DNA from: Streptomyces hayashii
Lineage (GTDB): Bacteria; Actinomycetota; Actinomycetes; Streptomycetales; Streptomycetaceae
Assembly (NCBI RefSeq): GCF_024539815.1
Contig: NZ_JAHHIU010000083.1
Location: 1-64,000 of the forward strand
Direction: 5' to 3'
Length of the DNA stretch: 64,000 nt
Shown: in pieces, positions 25,197-33,506 of the stretch
Numbering within the stretch: position 1 is the stretch's first letter
Layout: each line of letters begins with the position of its first letter
The notes under the pieces: model-generated
Databases searched by the model: none
Seen by the model: only the letters and a program-made list of their open reading frames with translations
What the model was told of the DNA's origin: nothing
Made by a program: the position numbers and the translations under genes

Positions 25197-25715
25197 TCAG
25201 CGGTGCGCGACGACTTCCAAAGCGATCTTGAGATACCTCCCCGTCATGCCCTTGGCCTTGGTGATGCCGAAGGCGTACCTGTCGATCGAGGTGGTGCCGC
25301 TCGCTGTCATCCGGTTGCCCTCGTGGGCAACCGTGCCGAGGGTGATGGCGATCGGTTGAGTCACCCCGCAGACAGTCAACTCACCGTACAAAGTGGCATC
25401 AGCGCCGGATCGTTCCAGCCGCTGGCTCCGGAAACCTATCTCGGGATGCCGAGCCACATCCAGGAAGTCAGCGGACCTGACGTGGTCGTCACGCTTCTGA
25501 TTGCCCGACTCGAAGCTTCCCGCCTCCACTACGACGTGCACCAACGATTCTTCAGCAGGCTCCGCCACAGTGATCCGGCCATGACCGATGGCGAAGGTAC
25601 CTCGGACTGGGAGCAACCCGAACATGGCCCGCGTGTCGAAGCGGACCGTTGATGCCGTCTGATCGATCTCGTACGCGCCTGCTGCTGGTAAGAGCTGGTT
25701 CTCTGATGCTGCCAT
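25197..25715 (-). CDS. YceI family protein
   Basis: This 172-residue protein has the lipocalin-like YceI pattern: AYEIDQTASTVRFDTRAMFG at the N-terminus, VEAGSFESGNQKRDDHVRSADFLDVARHP in the middle, and a C-terminal TSIDRYAFGITKAKGM. The fold binds isoprenoids or other lipids in characterised members. No signal peptide is seen, so this copy is cytoplasmic. GGAGG lies ten bases before ATG 25715. It stands alone, convergent with the SDR. Confidence 0.92.
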   Translation of the reverse strand: MAASENQLLPAAGAYEIDQTASTVRFDTRAMFGLLPVRGTFAIGHGRITVAEPAEESLVHVVVEAGSFESGNQKRDDHVRSADFLDVARHPEIGFRSQRLERSGADATLYGELTVCGVTQPIAITLGTVAHEGNRMTASGTTSIDRYAFGITKAKGMTGRYLKIALEVVAHR

Positions 25716-25753
25716 GAGCTCGTAGCCTCCATGTGCTGAAGATCAACCCGTGA

Positions 25754-26017
25754 TGGGTCAGCCTCTCGCAGCTGCAGCGGGTATGTCAGCCCCACGGGGA
25801 AAGGTGGCCGGCGAAGGGGTCCTGGCAGGCGGCCAAGGCGTTGTCGGTTCTCGTCGACATTTCCGCGTTGATCCCCCAAGTGCTGTCCGAAACCGTCGAC
25901 AAACAGGGCGCGTTGCCTGCTCCCGCATGCGAAAACCATCTGGCGGCGGCGCCGCTGATCACCCCCCACACCCTGCGCACCTTGCCGCGGCAGGTGCGGG
26001 CCAGGGGGTGCGCGTAG
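25754..26017 (+). other. Unrecognised coding-like stretch without a start
   Basis: The plus frame is open with high GC in third positions and ends at TAG 26015-26017. It includes ALSVLVDISALIPQVLSETV and LAAAPLITPHTLRTLPRQV. There is a stop at its left edge and no start codon. It looks like the remains of a gene; I do not recognise the family. Confidence 0.3.
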
Positions 26018-26043
26018 CCACCTTCGGTCTCGGACAGAACCGT

Positions 26044-26709
26044 TCATTCGTCCGTTCTCCTGAGTGCCTGGGGCGAGGTGGTGAACCTCCGCCAGACCGG
26101 GGCATCGAGGTCGACGCCGAGGAAGTACTGGAAGTCCCAGTAGATCCCTCCCTCAAGGCGGCCGTACCCATCGTTCGGACGGACCGGGCTGTTGAGAGGG
26201 TCGTTCTCGTTCTCCCAGTCGATGTCCTCGTACCCGGGGTCGTCGATGCTGTAGTGGGTCAAATAGCCCCGGGCATGCTCGATGTTCAGGTCCAGAGCAG
26301 GGAACTGGCCCAGCAGGAGGTCGGGGCGCCCCTGGCAAGGAAGATCGCCGAAGAACGAGCCGATGTTCCCGGTCTCCTGCTGGAACTGGTCGATCGCCGT
26401 GCCGTGATGGAACAGCTCGTAGCCCCAGAAGTCGTCGTCGTAGATGAAGACCAGCAACCCCGGGCAGTCGTAGGCGCGTGAAACGTGAAGCTGGGCGCGT
26501 CGGCGCAGGACCCACTCCCAACCCCGCGTCCATTGCAGCACGGTCCAGTCGCCGCGCCGCTCGTGCAGAGCGTAGGAATCGAGGTTGACGTCGCGGACGT
26601 CCTCCCGATTGAGCGTGTGCTCTTCCTGGTGCCAGAACTCCTCCAACGCGGCGTACACCTCCTCGTGGCCGACGCCGTAGAACAGGTTGACGCGCTTGAA
26701 TGTCCCCAT
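26044..26709 (-). CDS. Hypothetical protein
   Basis: A 221-residue acidic protein, rich in aromatic residues, begins MGTFKRVNLFYGVGHEEVYAALEEFW. It contains WTRGWEWVLRRRAQLHVSRAYDCPGLLVFIYDDDFWGYELFHHG and ends with DFQYFLGVDLDAPVWRRF. No signal peptide or membrane segment is visible. The tone resembles immunity- or Imm/SUKH-like cytoplasmic proteins, but no toxin gene lies beside it. I do not recognise it. Codon use fits the host. Confidence 0.72.
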   Translation of the reverse strand: MGTFKRVNLFYGVGHEEVYAALEEFWHQEEHTLNREDVRDVNLDSYALHERRGDWTVLQWTRGWEWVLRRRAQLHVSRAYDCPGLLVFIYDDDFWGYELFHHGTAIDQFQQETGNIGSFFGDLPCQGRPDLLLGQFPALDLNIEHARGYLTHYSIDDPGYEDIDWENENDPLNSPVRPNDGYGRLEGGIYWDFQYFLGVDLDAPVWRRFTTSPQALRRTDE

Positions 26710-27358
26710 GCAGGCCCCCGAGGCAAGTGGTGGGCGCCGACGGCCGGCGCTCTCGCCTGGCAGTGTCGCAGCCGCCCCGCTGGAGCTGGTGACCGGTCCG
26801 CCGGCGACCTCGGCCGATGCTGCGGATGCCGAGACCCGCTACGCACCCATGAACGGCACGAACACGCCTGCGGAGAACGCCCAGATAATCAGCGCAGCTG
26901 CGCAGCTAATCCCCCCCCCGGGGCGGCGAAACGGACATCACTTCGCATCCCGTACTCGAAGAGCTCGCAACACGATCACGCGGTCCAGCACCAGTAGCTC
27001 TGGTGTGGTGCAGTCCTGGTCGTCTCGTCCAGCCGATCGGAAGCCGAGCTGGCGGCGGCTCGGAGGGATGGCCGCGCAGGCCGCAGCCACTGCTCCCAGT
27101 GGCCGGCAAGCGGTTGGAATTACTGCCGACGCTGTCGTTCCAGCTGCTGGTCACGCTGGCTGGCGAGGTCGTTCGCGTCGCGCTGCGGTCAGTAGTCAGG
27201 GCCGTCGGGACTGGTCAAGATTGCGGTGGGGGTCTGCCGCTGACTGTGACCAGTGCACCGGACAGTCTCCAGCGGCGCTGCCTCCTTCGGGCGGCAGGGT
27301 GGCGAGCCGGATCGGGCCGGCGTCCATGTACCTCTGGCAACCCTCCTGTAGCGGCTCC
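26710..27358. other. Gene-free region
   Basis: About 650 bases with lower GC bias and no convincing frame. A run of nine C residues lies near 26911. It sits past the 3' end of the ABC permease and upstream of the hypothetical gene, so it holds the latter's promoter. I see nothing else. Confidence 0.5.
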
Positions 27359-28441
27359 TCAGACGAGCCGCCTACGACCCCAGAAGAAGAGGAAGGCCAC
27401 GACGCCGGCGGTCAGGGCGAACAGAATCGACGACCCGAACCACTGCATAGCGCTCATCTGCGATATCGGGACGTAATCTATCGACGCGCCGACGATGTCC
27501 GCTTTCTTCATGCACAGCTCGGTCGCCCGCTCGTCCAGCGTTTGCGTGCACGTATTCAAGTCGAGCAGCTTTCCACTGCCGGTGACATACGAGACGTCGA
27601 GCCCGGCAGCGGTGCGGGGCACGTCCGGGAATGTGATCGGGGTGCCGGCGCTCACATGCTTGCTGGTGGCCGTGACGACGTTGCCCAGCGACAGCGTGAA
27701 GTGGCCCCAGACGGCCTGGAGGGCGACGGTGAAGCCGAGGGTCACCACCATGGCCACCAGCGTTCGGCGCAGCACCACGCCGATCAACACCCCGCCGAAC
27801 ACCGAGAGGAGACTGAGGACGACGGGCACCGGGCCCGTGGTGTTGAAGAAGTCACTGCTGGTCCAGTCGATGTCCGTGTTATGGGACTTGATCGGGTTCC
27901 ACCACCAGGCGAACACAGCCGACAGCGTGACCGTGGTGACCACTGCCAACAGCCCGGCCAGACCCAGCTTCGTGGCAAGCCAGCGGTTGCGGCTCACGGA
28001 CTGGGCGGCGATCAGCTTGGACGTTCCGCTCTCCAGGTCGCCGGCGAGCAGCGGGGCGCCGAGGAGGACACCGAGCATGATCGGTATCGCCGTGAGACCG
28101 GTGGTGACGGAAGTGAACGCGTTGATGTACGGCTCGAATTGTGACGCCGCCTCGGAGAGGTCCTTGGCGGGGAAACCGTAGGCAGCGAGGAAGTCCATCA
28201 TCCGGCCGCGCTGGTAGGCGATCCAGGCTGCGCAGAGCACGGTGGCGACGATGATGGTCCAGAACGCGGCCCGGTGCTGGCGCCAGACCAGCCAGGTCAT
28301 GCCGCTGAGGCGGGGGCGCCAGGCGCTCTCGGCGGTGGTCGTGTTAGCGGCCCCGTGCCTGGGTCCGCTCTTGGTTCCGTTCATCGTCCGGTTCGTCGTC
28401 CCGTTCTTTCCGTCGGTCGAGGAGCCTGTGAAGATGCTCAT
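27359..28441 (-). CDS. ABC transporter permease
   Basis: This 360-residue protein has an N-terminal cytoplasmic tail rich in Thr/Asn/Gly, then about six membrane segments (from FWTIIVATVLCAAWIAY to ILFALTAGVVAFLFFW). It has a large extracytoplasmic loop before the last helix containing two cysteines (NTCTQTL, ELCMKK). It matches ABC-2-type permeases in GntR-ATPase-permease operons. ATG 28441 overlaps the ATPase stop by four bases. The substrate may be a peptide antibiotic or lipid, by analogy to YtrA/BcrA-like operons. Confidence 0.88.
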   Translation of the reverse strand: MSIFTGSSTDGKNGTTNRTMNGTKSGPRHGAANTTTAESAWRPRLSGMTWLVWRQHRAAFWTIIVATVLCAAWIAYQRGRMMDFLAAYGFPAKDLSEAASQFEPYINAFTSVTTGLTAIPIMLGVLLGAPLLAGDLESGTSKLIAAQSVSRNRWLATKLGLAGLLAVVTTVTLSAVFAWWWNPIKSHNTDIDWTSSDFFNTTGPVPVVLSLLSVFGGVLIGVVLRRTLVAMVVTLGFTVALQAVWGHFTLSLGNVVTATSKHVSAGTPITFPDVPRTAAGLDVSYVTGSGKLLDLNTCTQTLDERATELCMKKADIVGASIDYVPISQMSAMQWFGSSILFALTAGVVAFLFFWGRRRLV

Positions 28442-29310
28442 GCCGCCACCGTCCCGGTGCCGAACGCCTGGCCCTGGACCTGGGCGCTGGGGGTGATCAG
28501 CGGTGGCGCGTCGGGTGAGCGGAGATAGGCGAGCAGGAGTTCCTCCATGTTCGGGGCGGCCACCTCCCAGGGGCCGGTGACCGGGCCCTCCGGGCGGATG
28601 AGCGCGGTGAACTGCCGTCCGCTGGTCCGGGCCTCGACGAGGGTGTGATACCCGAGGAAGGCGGGCAGACCATCGCCCTCCTTGGCCCCGGTGACCATGG
28701 CGTGCACGGTCATCAGGTCGTCCACGTCGCCGGCGAGGCGCACGCCGCCGCCGGAGACGACGATGAGGAAGTCGCACACGCTCTCCAGTTCGGCGAGGAC
28801 GTGGGTGGACATCACCACTGTCGTGCCGCGCTCGCCGGCCTCGGCCAGGAGGGTGCCCATGAGTTCGTGGCGTACGACCGGGTCGAGGTCCGCCATCGGC
28901 TCGTCGAGCAGCAGCAGGTCGGGGCGCTTGCCGAAGGCGAGGGCGATGGCGACGCGGGTGCGCTGGCCGCCGGAGAGGGTACCGATCTTCGCGTCGACGG
29001 GCACGTTGCCCGCGCGGACGATGTCTTCGGCGGCGCGCTGGTCCCATCCGGGGTTCAGCTCCCGTCCCAGCCGCAGGGTCTCCGCCACGGTGAAACGGCG
29101 GAACAGCGGTTTGTCCTGCGCGAGGAAGGCCGTACGCCGGCCGGACTCCACCGAGCCCGGTGCCTCGCCGAACAGACTGAGCGAGCCATGCGTCGGCTCC
29201 AGTACATGGGCCGCGACGCTCAACAGTGTGGTCTTGCCCGCCCCGTTGGGGCCGACCAGGCCACAGATCCTGCCCGCCGGAATCCGGAAGTGCAGTCCTG
29301 CAGTGCCCAC
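28438..29310 (-). CDS. ABC transporter ATPase with N-terminal frameshift
   Basis: The intact frame (290 residues from GTG 29310) has Walker A GPNGAGKTT, Q-loop AFLAQDKPLF, signature LSGGQRTRVAIAL, Walker B LLLLDEPMADLDP and the switch His in STHVLAE. The natural start should be ATG 29369, five bases after the GntR stop. That frame gives MYAGEPALEARGLGMRYRRG...ALQDC, then breaks near 29290 where one base is missing. The first beta strand is thus out of frame. It is either a mutation giving a truncated protein or a base-call error. Confidence 0.82.
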   Translation of the reverse strand: MGTAGLHFRIPAGRICGLVGPNGAGKTTLLSVAAHVLEPTHGSLSLFGEAPGSVESGRRTAFLAQDKPLFRRFTVAETLRLGRELNPGWDQRAAEDIVRAGNVPVDAKIGTLSGGQRTRVAIALAFGKRPDLLLLDEPMADLDPVVRHELMGTLLAEAGERGTTVVMSTHVLAELESVCDFLIVVSGGGVRLAGDVDDLMTVHAMVTGAKEGDGLPAFLGYHTLVEARTSGRQFTALIRPEGPVTGPWEVAAPNMEELLLAYLRSPDAPPLITPSAQVQGQAFGTGTVAA

Positions 29311-29373
29311 CCCCGCCGGTAGCGCATCCCCAGCCCGCGCGCCTCAAGCGCCGGCTCGCCCGCATACATGGCG

Positions 29374-29826
29374 TCACTCACCTGTGCTCCTCGTCGTCCT
29401 GGCCCCCGCGACCGCCCTGGTCCCGGGGGCGTACTGCTTCTCCAGCGCCGACGTGACCAGCGCGGCCACGTCCTCCTGCTCCAGACCAGCCCCGGCCGCC
29501 TTCGCCATCCACGCCACCAACTCCTCGTACAGCGGCGAGTCGGTGCCCGTCTCGGGGCGACCCAGCGTGCGGCGTACGAAGGTGCCCTGGCCCGGTCGCG
29601 GTTCGACCAGGCCCTCGCGCTCCAGTTCCCGGTACGCCTTGAGGGTGGTGTTCGGATTGACCGCGCTCACCTCGGCGACCTCCTTGGCGGTAGGCAACCG
29701 GTCGCCCGGTACCAGTGCGCCCAGCCGCAGGGCCTGCTTGGTCTGCTGCACGATCTGCTGGAAGGCGGGGACCCCGCTCCGCCTGTCGATGCGGTACTCC
29801 ACGGCCACCACCCCGTCCATCATCAT
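29374..29826 (-). CDS. GntR family regulator (YtrA-type)
   Basis: This 150-residue regulator has the GntR winged helix (about 10-75: GVPAFQQIVQQTKQALRLGALVPGDRLPTAKEVAEV, then NPNTTLKAYRELEREGLVEPRPGQGTFV). It has only a short C-terminal helix region, as in YtrA repressors of ABC operons. Three ATG codons lie in tandem at 29826-29818, inside the inverted repeat; which is used is unclear. It leads the operon with the ATPase and permease and probably represses it. Confidence 0.9.
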   Translation of the reverse strand: MMMDGVVAVEYRIDRRSGVPAFQQIVQQTKQALRLGALVPGDRLPTAKEVAEVSAVNPNTTLKAYRELEREGLVEPRPGQGTFVRRTLGRPETGTDSPLYEELVAWMAKAAGAGLEQEDVAALVTSALEKQYAPGTRAVAGARTTRSTGE

Positions 29827-29857
29827 TCCACTAAGTGATTAGTGGAATGATGATGGA
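29816..29857. promoter_or_regulatory. Perfect 19-bp inverted repeat operator
   Basis: TCCATCATCATTCCACTAA and its exact complement are separated by GTGA. The repeat covers the GntR start codons and the predicted -10 region. TTGACA (minus strand, 29879-29874) with CATCAT (29855-29850) at an 18-bp spacer forms a plausible promoter. Binding by the GntR protein at this site would block its own operon. Confidence 0.75.
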
Positions 29858-29964
29858 AGGGAGTGGCCGCAGTTGTCAACATGGTCCGGGAACGGTCCTG
29901 AAACAGGCGACGGCAGGAGGAGGCAGGGACGTTGCCCGGAAGAGGCGAGAGGCAGGAGCCTGGG

Positions 29965-30131
29965 TCGCATAGGCCAGCGCGAGGAAGAGCAGGCCACGGG
30001 CCCTGTGTTTCCCGCTGTAGTTCTTGCGGTTGTCCGCTCCGGTGCGGCGGCGGGTGCGCACGAGGGCGCCGTCCAGCTGGACCACTGCACCGCTCCGACG
30101 GGCGATCTTCTTCAGTGCGCGGTCCAGACGC
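29965..30131 (-). pseudogene. DDE_Tnp_4-type transposase fragment
   Basis: The minus frame reads RLDRALKKIARRSGAVVQLDG, then RTRRRTGADNRKNYSGKHRA and RGLLFLALA. This is the region around the first catalytic Asp in actinobacterial IS5-group transposases. The N-terminal helix-turn-helix and the later catalytic residues are absent. Confidence 0.65.
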
Positions 30132-30227
30132 GGATTCCTAACAGGGGCAGCTCCCACCACTGGACCAGCTCCTGCTCCACTTCGCCGAAGAGGGCGACGG
30201 CGCCCTCGCACTCGGCGCCGGAGCACT

Positions 30228-30488
30228 GACCACTCCTGGCTTCTGCCCGGCACCCACCCAGGCCGCCGCCCCCACAGCCACAGGCAACTGCGCACGCGCC
30301 TCGCGTCCTACGGCCTGGCCTCCCGGCCCGGACGCAACAGCGCACTGACCGACCTCGCAGCGCAGATCCCCGCCGTCCTCAGCGAGGTCCTCGGCGTCTC
30401 CATCGGAGCGGCCAATGGGCGGGCCGCCGCCGCAGCCGGCCCCGCGCGCAGTGCGCCGCCGAACTCAGCCGCCGCACGAAGAGCGGAG
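30228..30488 (+). pseudogene. Site-specific integrase C-terminal fragment
   Basis: The plus frame contains HSWLLPGTHPGRRPHSHRQL, then LASYGLASRPGRNSALTDLA, then PAVLSEVLGVSIGAANGRAA. It resembles the C-terminal part of Streptomyces tyrosine-recombinase-like proteins (ARNSALxxLAAxLPAxVLAxLLGIHxxTA). No catalytic domain precedes it. It adjoins the transposase fragment, so this is a small graveyard of mobile elements. Confidence 0.5.
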
Positions 30489-30556
30489 ACCAGGGTCGGA
30501 TGCGTGCAGTTGCACTCTCGGAGAACGGAGGCCACAACCGTGAGTGAATAGGGGAC

Positions 30557-32179
30557 ATGCTCTTCGACTTCACCCACGACCACGACGGTGAACGACTCGG
30601 CGGTGTGTACGGCGGTGATCCGTCCGGTGCCTCCGTTGTGGTGCTCCATGGCGCGGGCACCAGCAGCATGGAGCGACTGCTGCCTCTGGTGCGGGAGTTC
30701 GTAGCCCATGGCTGCCGAGGGATCGCCTTCGACTTCTCCGGGCACGGCGAAAGCACCGGCAAACTGAGCGAGTTGAGCCTGCGGCGACGGTTCGAGCAGG
30801 CCGTCGCGGTGATCGACGCATACGCGGGGGCGGACGGGCCGCTGGTCCTGGTGGGGTTCAGCATGAGTGGGCAGACGGTGGCCGACCTCGTCCGGCATTA
30901 CGGGGATCGGGTGGCGGCGCTGGGGCTGTGCGCGCCCGCTGTGTACACCGCCGAGGCGTGGGACGTGCCCTTCGAGGACGGGAACGGCCGGTTCAGCGGG
31001 ACCATCCGGCGGGCGGGCAGCTGGCGGCAGGCGCCCGCGCTTGAGGTGCTGCGGGCGTACGAGGGCCGGGCGGTGCTCGCGGTGCCGGGCACGGACGCGG
31101 TGATCCCGCCCGCGGTGACCGAAGCGGTACAGGATGCGCTGACCGCGCGTGCCCAGTACACGCGGTTCGATCTGCCGGACGCTCAGCACCAGCTGGGAAT
31201 GTGGTTCCGCGATCACGGCGAGGACCGGCGGGAGTTCGTCGAGGCGGTGATGACCGGCCTCGATGACCGTGGCTGGACGGCCACGCGTGCGTGGGTGGCC
31301 AAGCAGCTCGGCCACGGCCGGTCAGTCGCCGACTCGCGCCTGCTGTCCGGGGGCTGGAGCTCCCAGATGCGCCGGCTCACGCTAGATGACGGCTCGGATC
31401 TCGTGCAACGAACCTTCGTGAAGCCGTTCTTCCGCCGTGCGGGACCCGGGCTGCTGGCCCGTGAGGCGGACGTCCTGGCGCTGCTTGCCGGGCAGGAAGG
31501 CATCCCGGCTCCCGGCTTCGTCGCCCTGGACGCCACGGCCGAACACTGCGACCACCCGACGCTGCTGATGTCCGCGCTGCCGGGCCACGTCCGCGTCGAC
31601 GAGGACGACCTCGACCGGCGCCTGGATCTGCTCGCGGCCCAACTCGTCTGCGTCCACGGCGTCGTACCGGCCGAAAGACCGCGCACGTACCAGGCGTGGA
31701 CTTCCCCGGAGCGCGTCCGCACCCCGGACGGCCCGCTGTGGGAGCGGGCCGTGGACGTGATCCGCCGCGACCCGCCGTCGTACGAAGGCTGCTTTCTGCA
31801 CCGCGACTTCCACCCCGGGAACGTGCTCTTCACGGGAGCCGGGCAGGATCTGCGAATCACCGGCGTCGTCGACTGGGTCGAGACCTCTTGGGGACCTGCC
31901 GACCTGGACGTGGCGCACTGCTCGACCGCGCTCGCGCTGCTGCACGGGCCGGTGTACGGGCTGGGCTTCCGTGAGCGGTACGAGGCACACGGCGGCCGCG
32001 ATCTCGCCGACGGCCCCGACCACCTGTACTGGCGGCTTCTCGACGCGCTGCACTACTGCCCCGACGCGGCGAAGCTGGCCGGACCGTGGCGTGAACTGGG
32101 GCGGGACGATCTGACGTCCGAGGTGCTGACAGAACGGCTGGAGGCATACGTGGACGGACTGCTGCAACGGTACGGCTGA
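30557..32179 (+). CDS. Alpha/beta hydrolase fused to aminoglycoside phosphotransferase-like kinase
   Basis: This 540-residue protein joins two enzymes. Residues 1-235 form an alpha/beta hydrolase with VVLHGAGTSS, the nucleophile elbow GFSMSG (Ser102) and a C-terminal DAQHQLG histidine. Residues about 245-540 form an APH-type kinase: an N-lobe (SRLLSGGWSSQMRRLTLDDGS), a catalytic loop HRDFHPGN (His415, Asp417, Asn422) and the metal-binding VVDWVETSWGP (Asp439). Both active sites look complete. ATG 30557 lacks a strong ribosome binding site. The next gene is another small hydrolase. It could phosphorylate and deacylate one substrate; this is inference. Confidence 0.88.
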   Translation: MLFDFTHDHDGERLGGVYGGDPSGASVVVLHGAGTSSMERLLPLVREFVAHGCRGIAFDFSGHGESTGKLSELSLRRRFEQAVAVIDAYAGADGPLVLVGFSMSGQTVADLVRHYGDRVAALGLCAPAVYTAEAWDVPFEDGNGRFSGTIRRAGSWRQAPALEVLRAYEGRAVLAVPGTDAVIPPAVTEAVQDALTARAQYTRFDLPDAQHQLGMWFRDHGEDRREFVEAVMTGLDDRGWTATRAWVAKQLGHGRSVADSRLLSGGWSSQMRRLTLDDGSDLVQRTFVKPFFRRAGPGLLAREADVLALLAGQEGIPAPGFVALDATAEHCDHPTLLMSALPGHVRVDEDDLDRRLDLLAAQLVCVHGVVPAERPRTYQAWTSPERVRTPDGPLWERAVDVIRRDPPSYEGCFLHRDFHPGNVLFTGAGQDLRITGVVDWVETSWGPADLDVAHCSTALALLHGPVYGLGFRERYEAHGGRDLADGPDHLYWRLLDALHYCPDAAKLAGPWRELGRDDLTSEVLTERLEAYVDGLLQRYG

Positions 32180-32227
32180 CCGGCCCAGGACCCACTCGTC
32201 CCACACCGCCCCGAGGAGGCGTACGCA

Positions 32228-32923
32228 TTGGCCGCAGTGGTGCTCGTTCACGGCCTGTATCACCGTCCCGAACACTTCGCCCTGGTGGCAGAGCGCCTGG
32301 GGACCGCAGGAACCGAGGTCCTCGTTCCCGAGCTCCACCGGGGCTCCTTGCCTGCTGACGCTGCCGCGGTCCAGGCTGTGATCGATTCGCTGCCGGAGCC
32401 TCCGATCGTGCTCGGTCACTCCTACGGAGGGTCAGTGATCACTGGGGTGCGCGGGGCGCGACACCTGGTCTATCTGGCGGCGTTCGTGCCGGACGTCGGC
32501 GAGAGCGCGGCCGGGCTGGGCGGCGCGTCCCCGCAGCTCCAGGACGCGATCACCCCTGAGCCCGACGGCTCGACCAGCCTGCACCCCGACCGGGCTGCCG
32601 ACGCCCTCTACGGCGACTGTCCCGAACCTCTCGCCACCTGGGCGGTTGGCCTCCTGCGTGCGCAAGCCCCGGGCTGCGGGCGAGGGATCCAAGAGAGCCA
32701 CAGCTGGAAGCACGCCCCCTCCACCTACGTCGTCTGCGCGCAGGACCGGGCCATCGACCCGGCCCTGCAACGGAAGATGGCCTTGCGCTGCACGGACGTG
32801 CGCGAGTGGCAGACGGGCCACTCCCCGTTCGTAGGACAGCCCGATCTCATCGTTGAGCTCCTGCGGGAACTGCTGGCTGCCCACACTTCGCGTCACACCG
32901 CTGCGTACCGCCGACCGTCGTGA
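32228..32923 (+). CDS. Alpha/beta hydrolase
   Basis: This 231-residue hydrolase of the salicylate-esterase-like type starts MAAVVLVHGLYHRPEHF and has GHSYGG with Ser65 and a C-terminal TGHSPFVGQPD with the catalytic His. The start is TTG 32228, chosen because GAGGAGG lies eight bases upstream and the strand VVLVHG is needed. It follows the hydrolase-kinase fusion by 48 bp on the same strand, so they are probably co-transcribed. The substrate is unknown. Confidence 0.88.
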   Translation: MAAVVLVHGLYHRPEHFALVAERLGTAGTEVLVPELHRGSLPADAAAVQAVIDSLPEPPIVLGHSYGGSVITGVRGARHLVYLAAFVPDVGESAAGLGGASPQLQDAITPEPDGSTSLHPDRAADALYGDCPEPLATWAVGLLRAQAPGCGRGIQESHSWKHAPSTYVVCAQDRAIDPALQRKMALRCTDVREWQTGHSPFVGQPDLIVELLRELLAAHTSRHTAAYRRPS

Positions 32924-33506
32924 CCTCGACCGACAGTTGCTCCCGTCCGCCTCAATCATCCTCTGGCCGATGGACCGACCGGCGTCCCGTTCCGCAGCCA
33001 TGGCTAACCGGGATCGCCAGTACTGCGCCCGGCTTCGGAGCGGTCGTCGAAGGTCGCGGTCGCCACGTACGCGTGGTCGGGCCGTGAGTGCCTGGGTCTT
33101 CTGCGGGGGCGCGGGGACGCGATCGTGTTGCACGCGACGCGCCGGCAAAGGTCGTCTGGCGTAAGTCGGCCAAGCGGTGACACTTCCCCTCGGGGGCAAG
33201 GACTGGTGCGGATCAGGAGACGGCGGCCGCCGGTGCGGTCGAGAGCACGCCGGCCCCACTCGGGTTGGCGGTCGGGCACTCGCGCCGGTCGGGAACGACG
33301 GTCCTTGCGAGCAGCGCGCGCAGCGAGCGCCGTGGCATGAAACTGCCTGGTGACGCAGGCGCTGTCCGCAGCCTCACGCGTCGTGTGGCGCGCGGCGGTG
33401 TCCGGCGGACGTCCAACGTCCTGCGGCACCTGGCCCGGCTGCCCCGCACGGCAGGGGCAGCCGGTGGCCGACCAAGGCGGCGGCGAGCCCATGGGGCAGG
33501 CCCGTC
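32924..33506. other. Gene-free region
   Basis: About 580 bases between the hydrolase (plus) and the ABC exporter end (minus). I see no frame with host-like codon use and no strong hairpin. Confidence 0.5.

Noticed and set aside
26044..26709. Toxin-immunity function for the acidic hypothetical protein
   Set aside because: The composition is suggestive, but no toxin, secretion marker or repeated immunity gene is nearby.
26710..28144. A plus-strand frame of 485 codons opposite the ABC permease
   Set aside because: Codon use is poor and the product is low-complexity; the permease on the minus strand has clear membrane helices and operon coupling.
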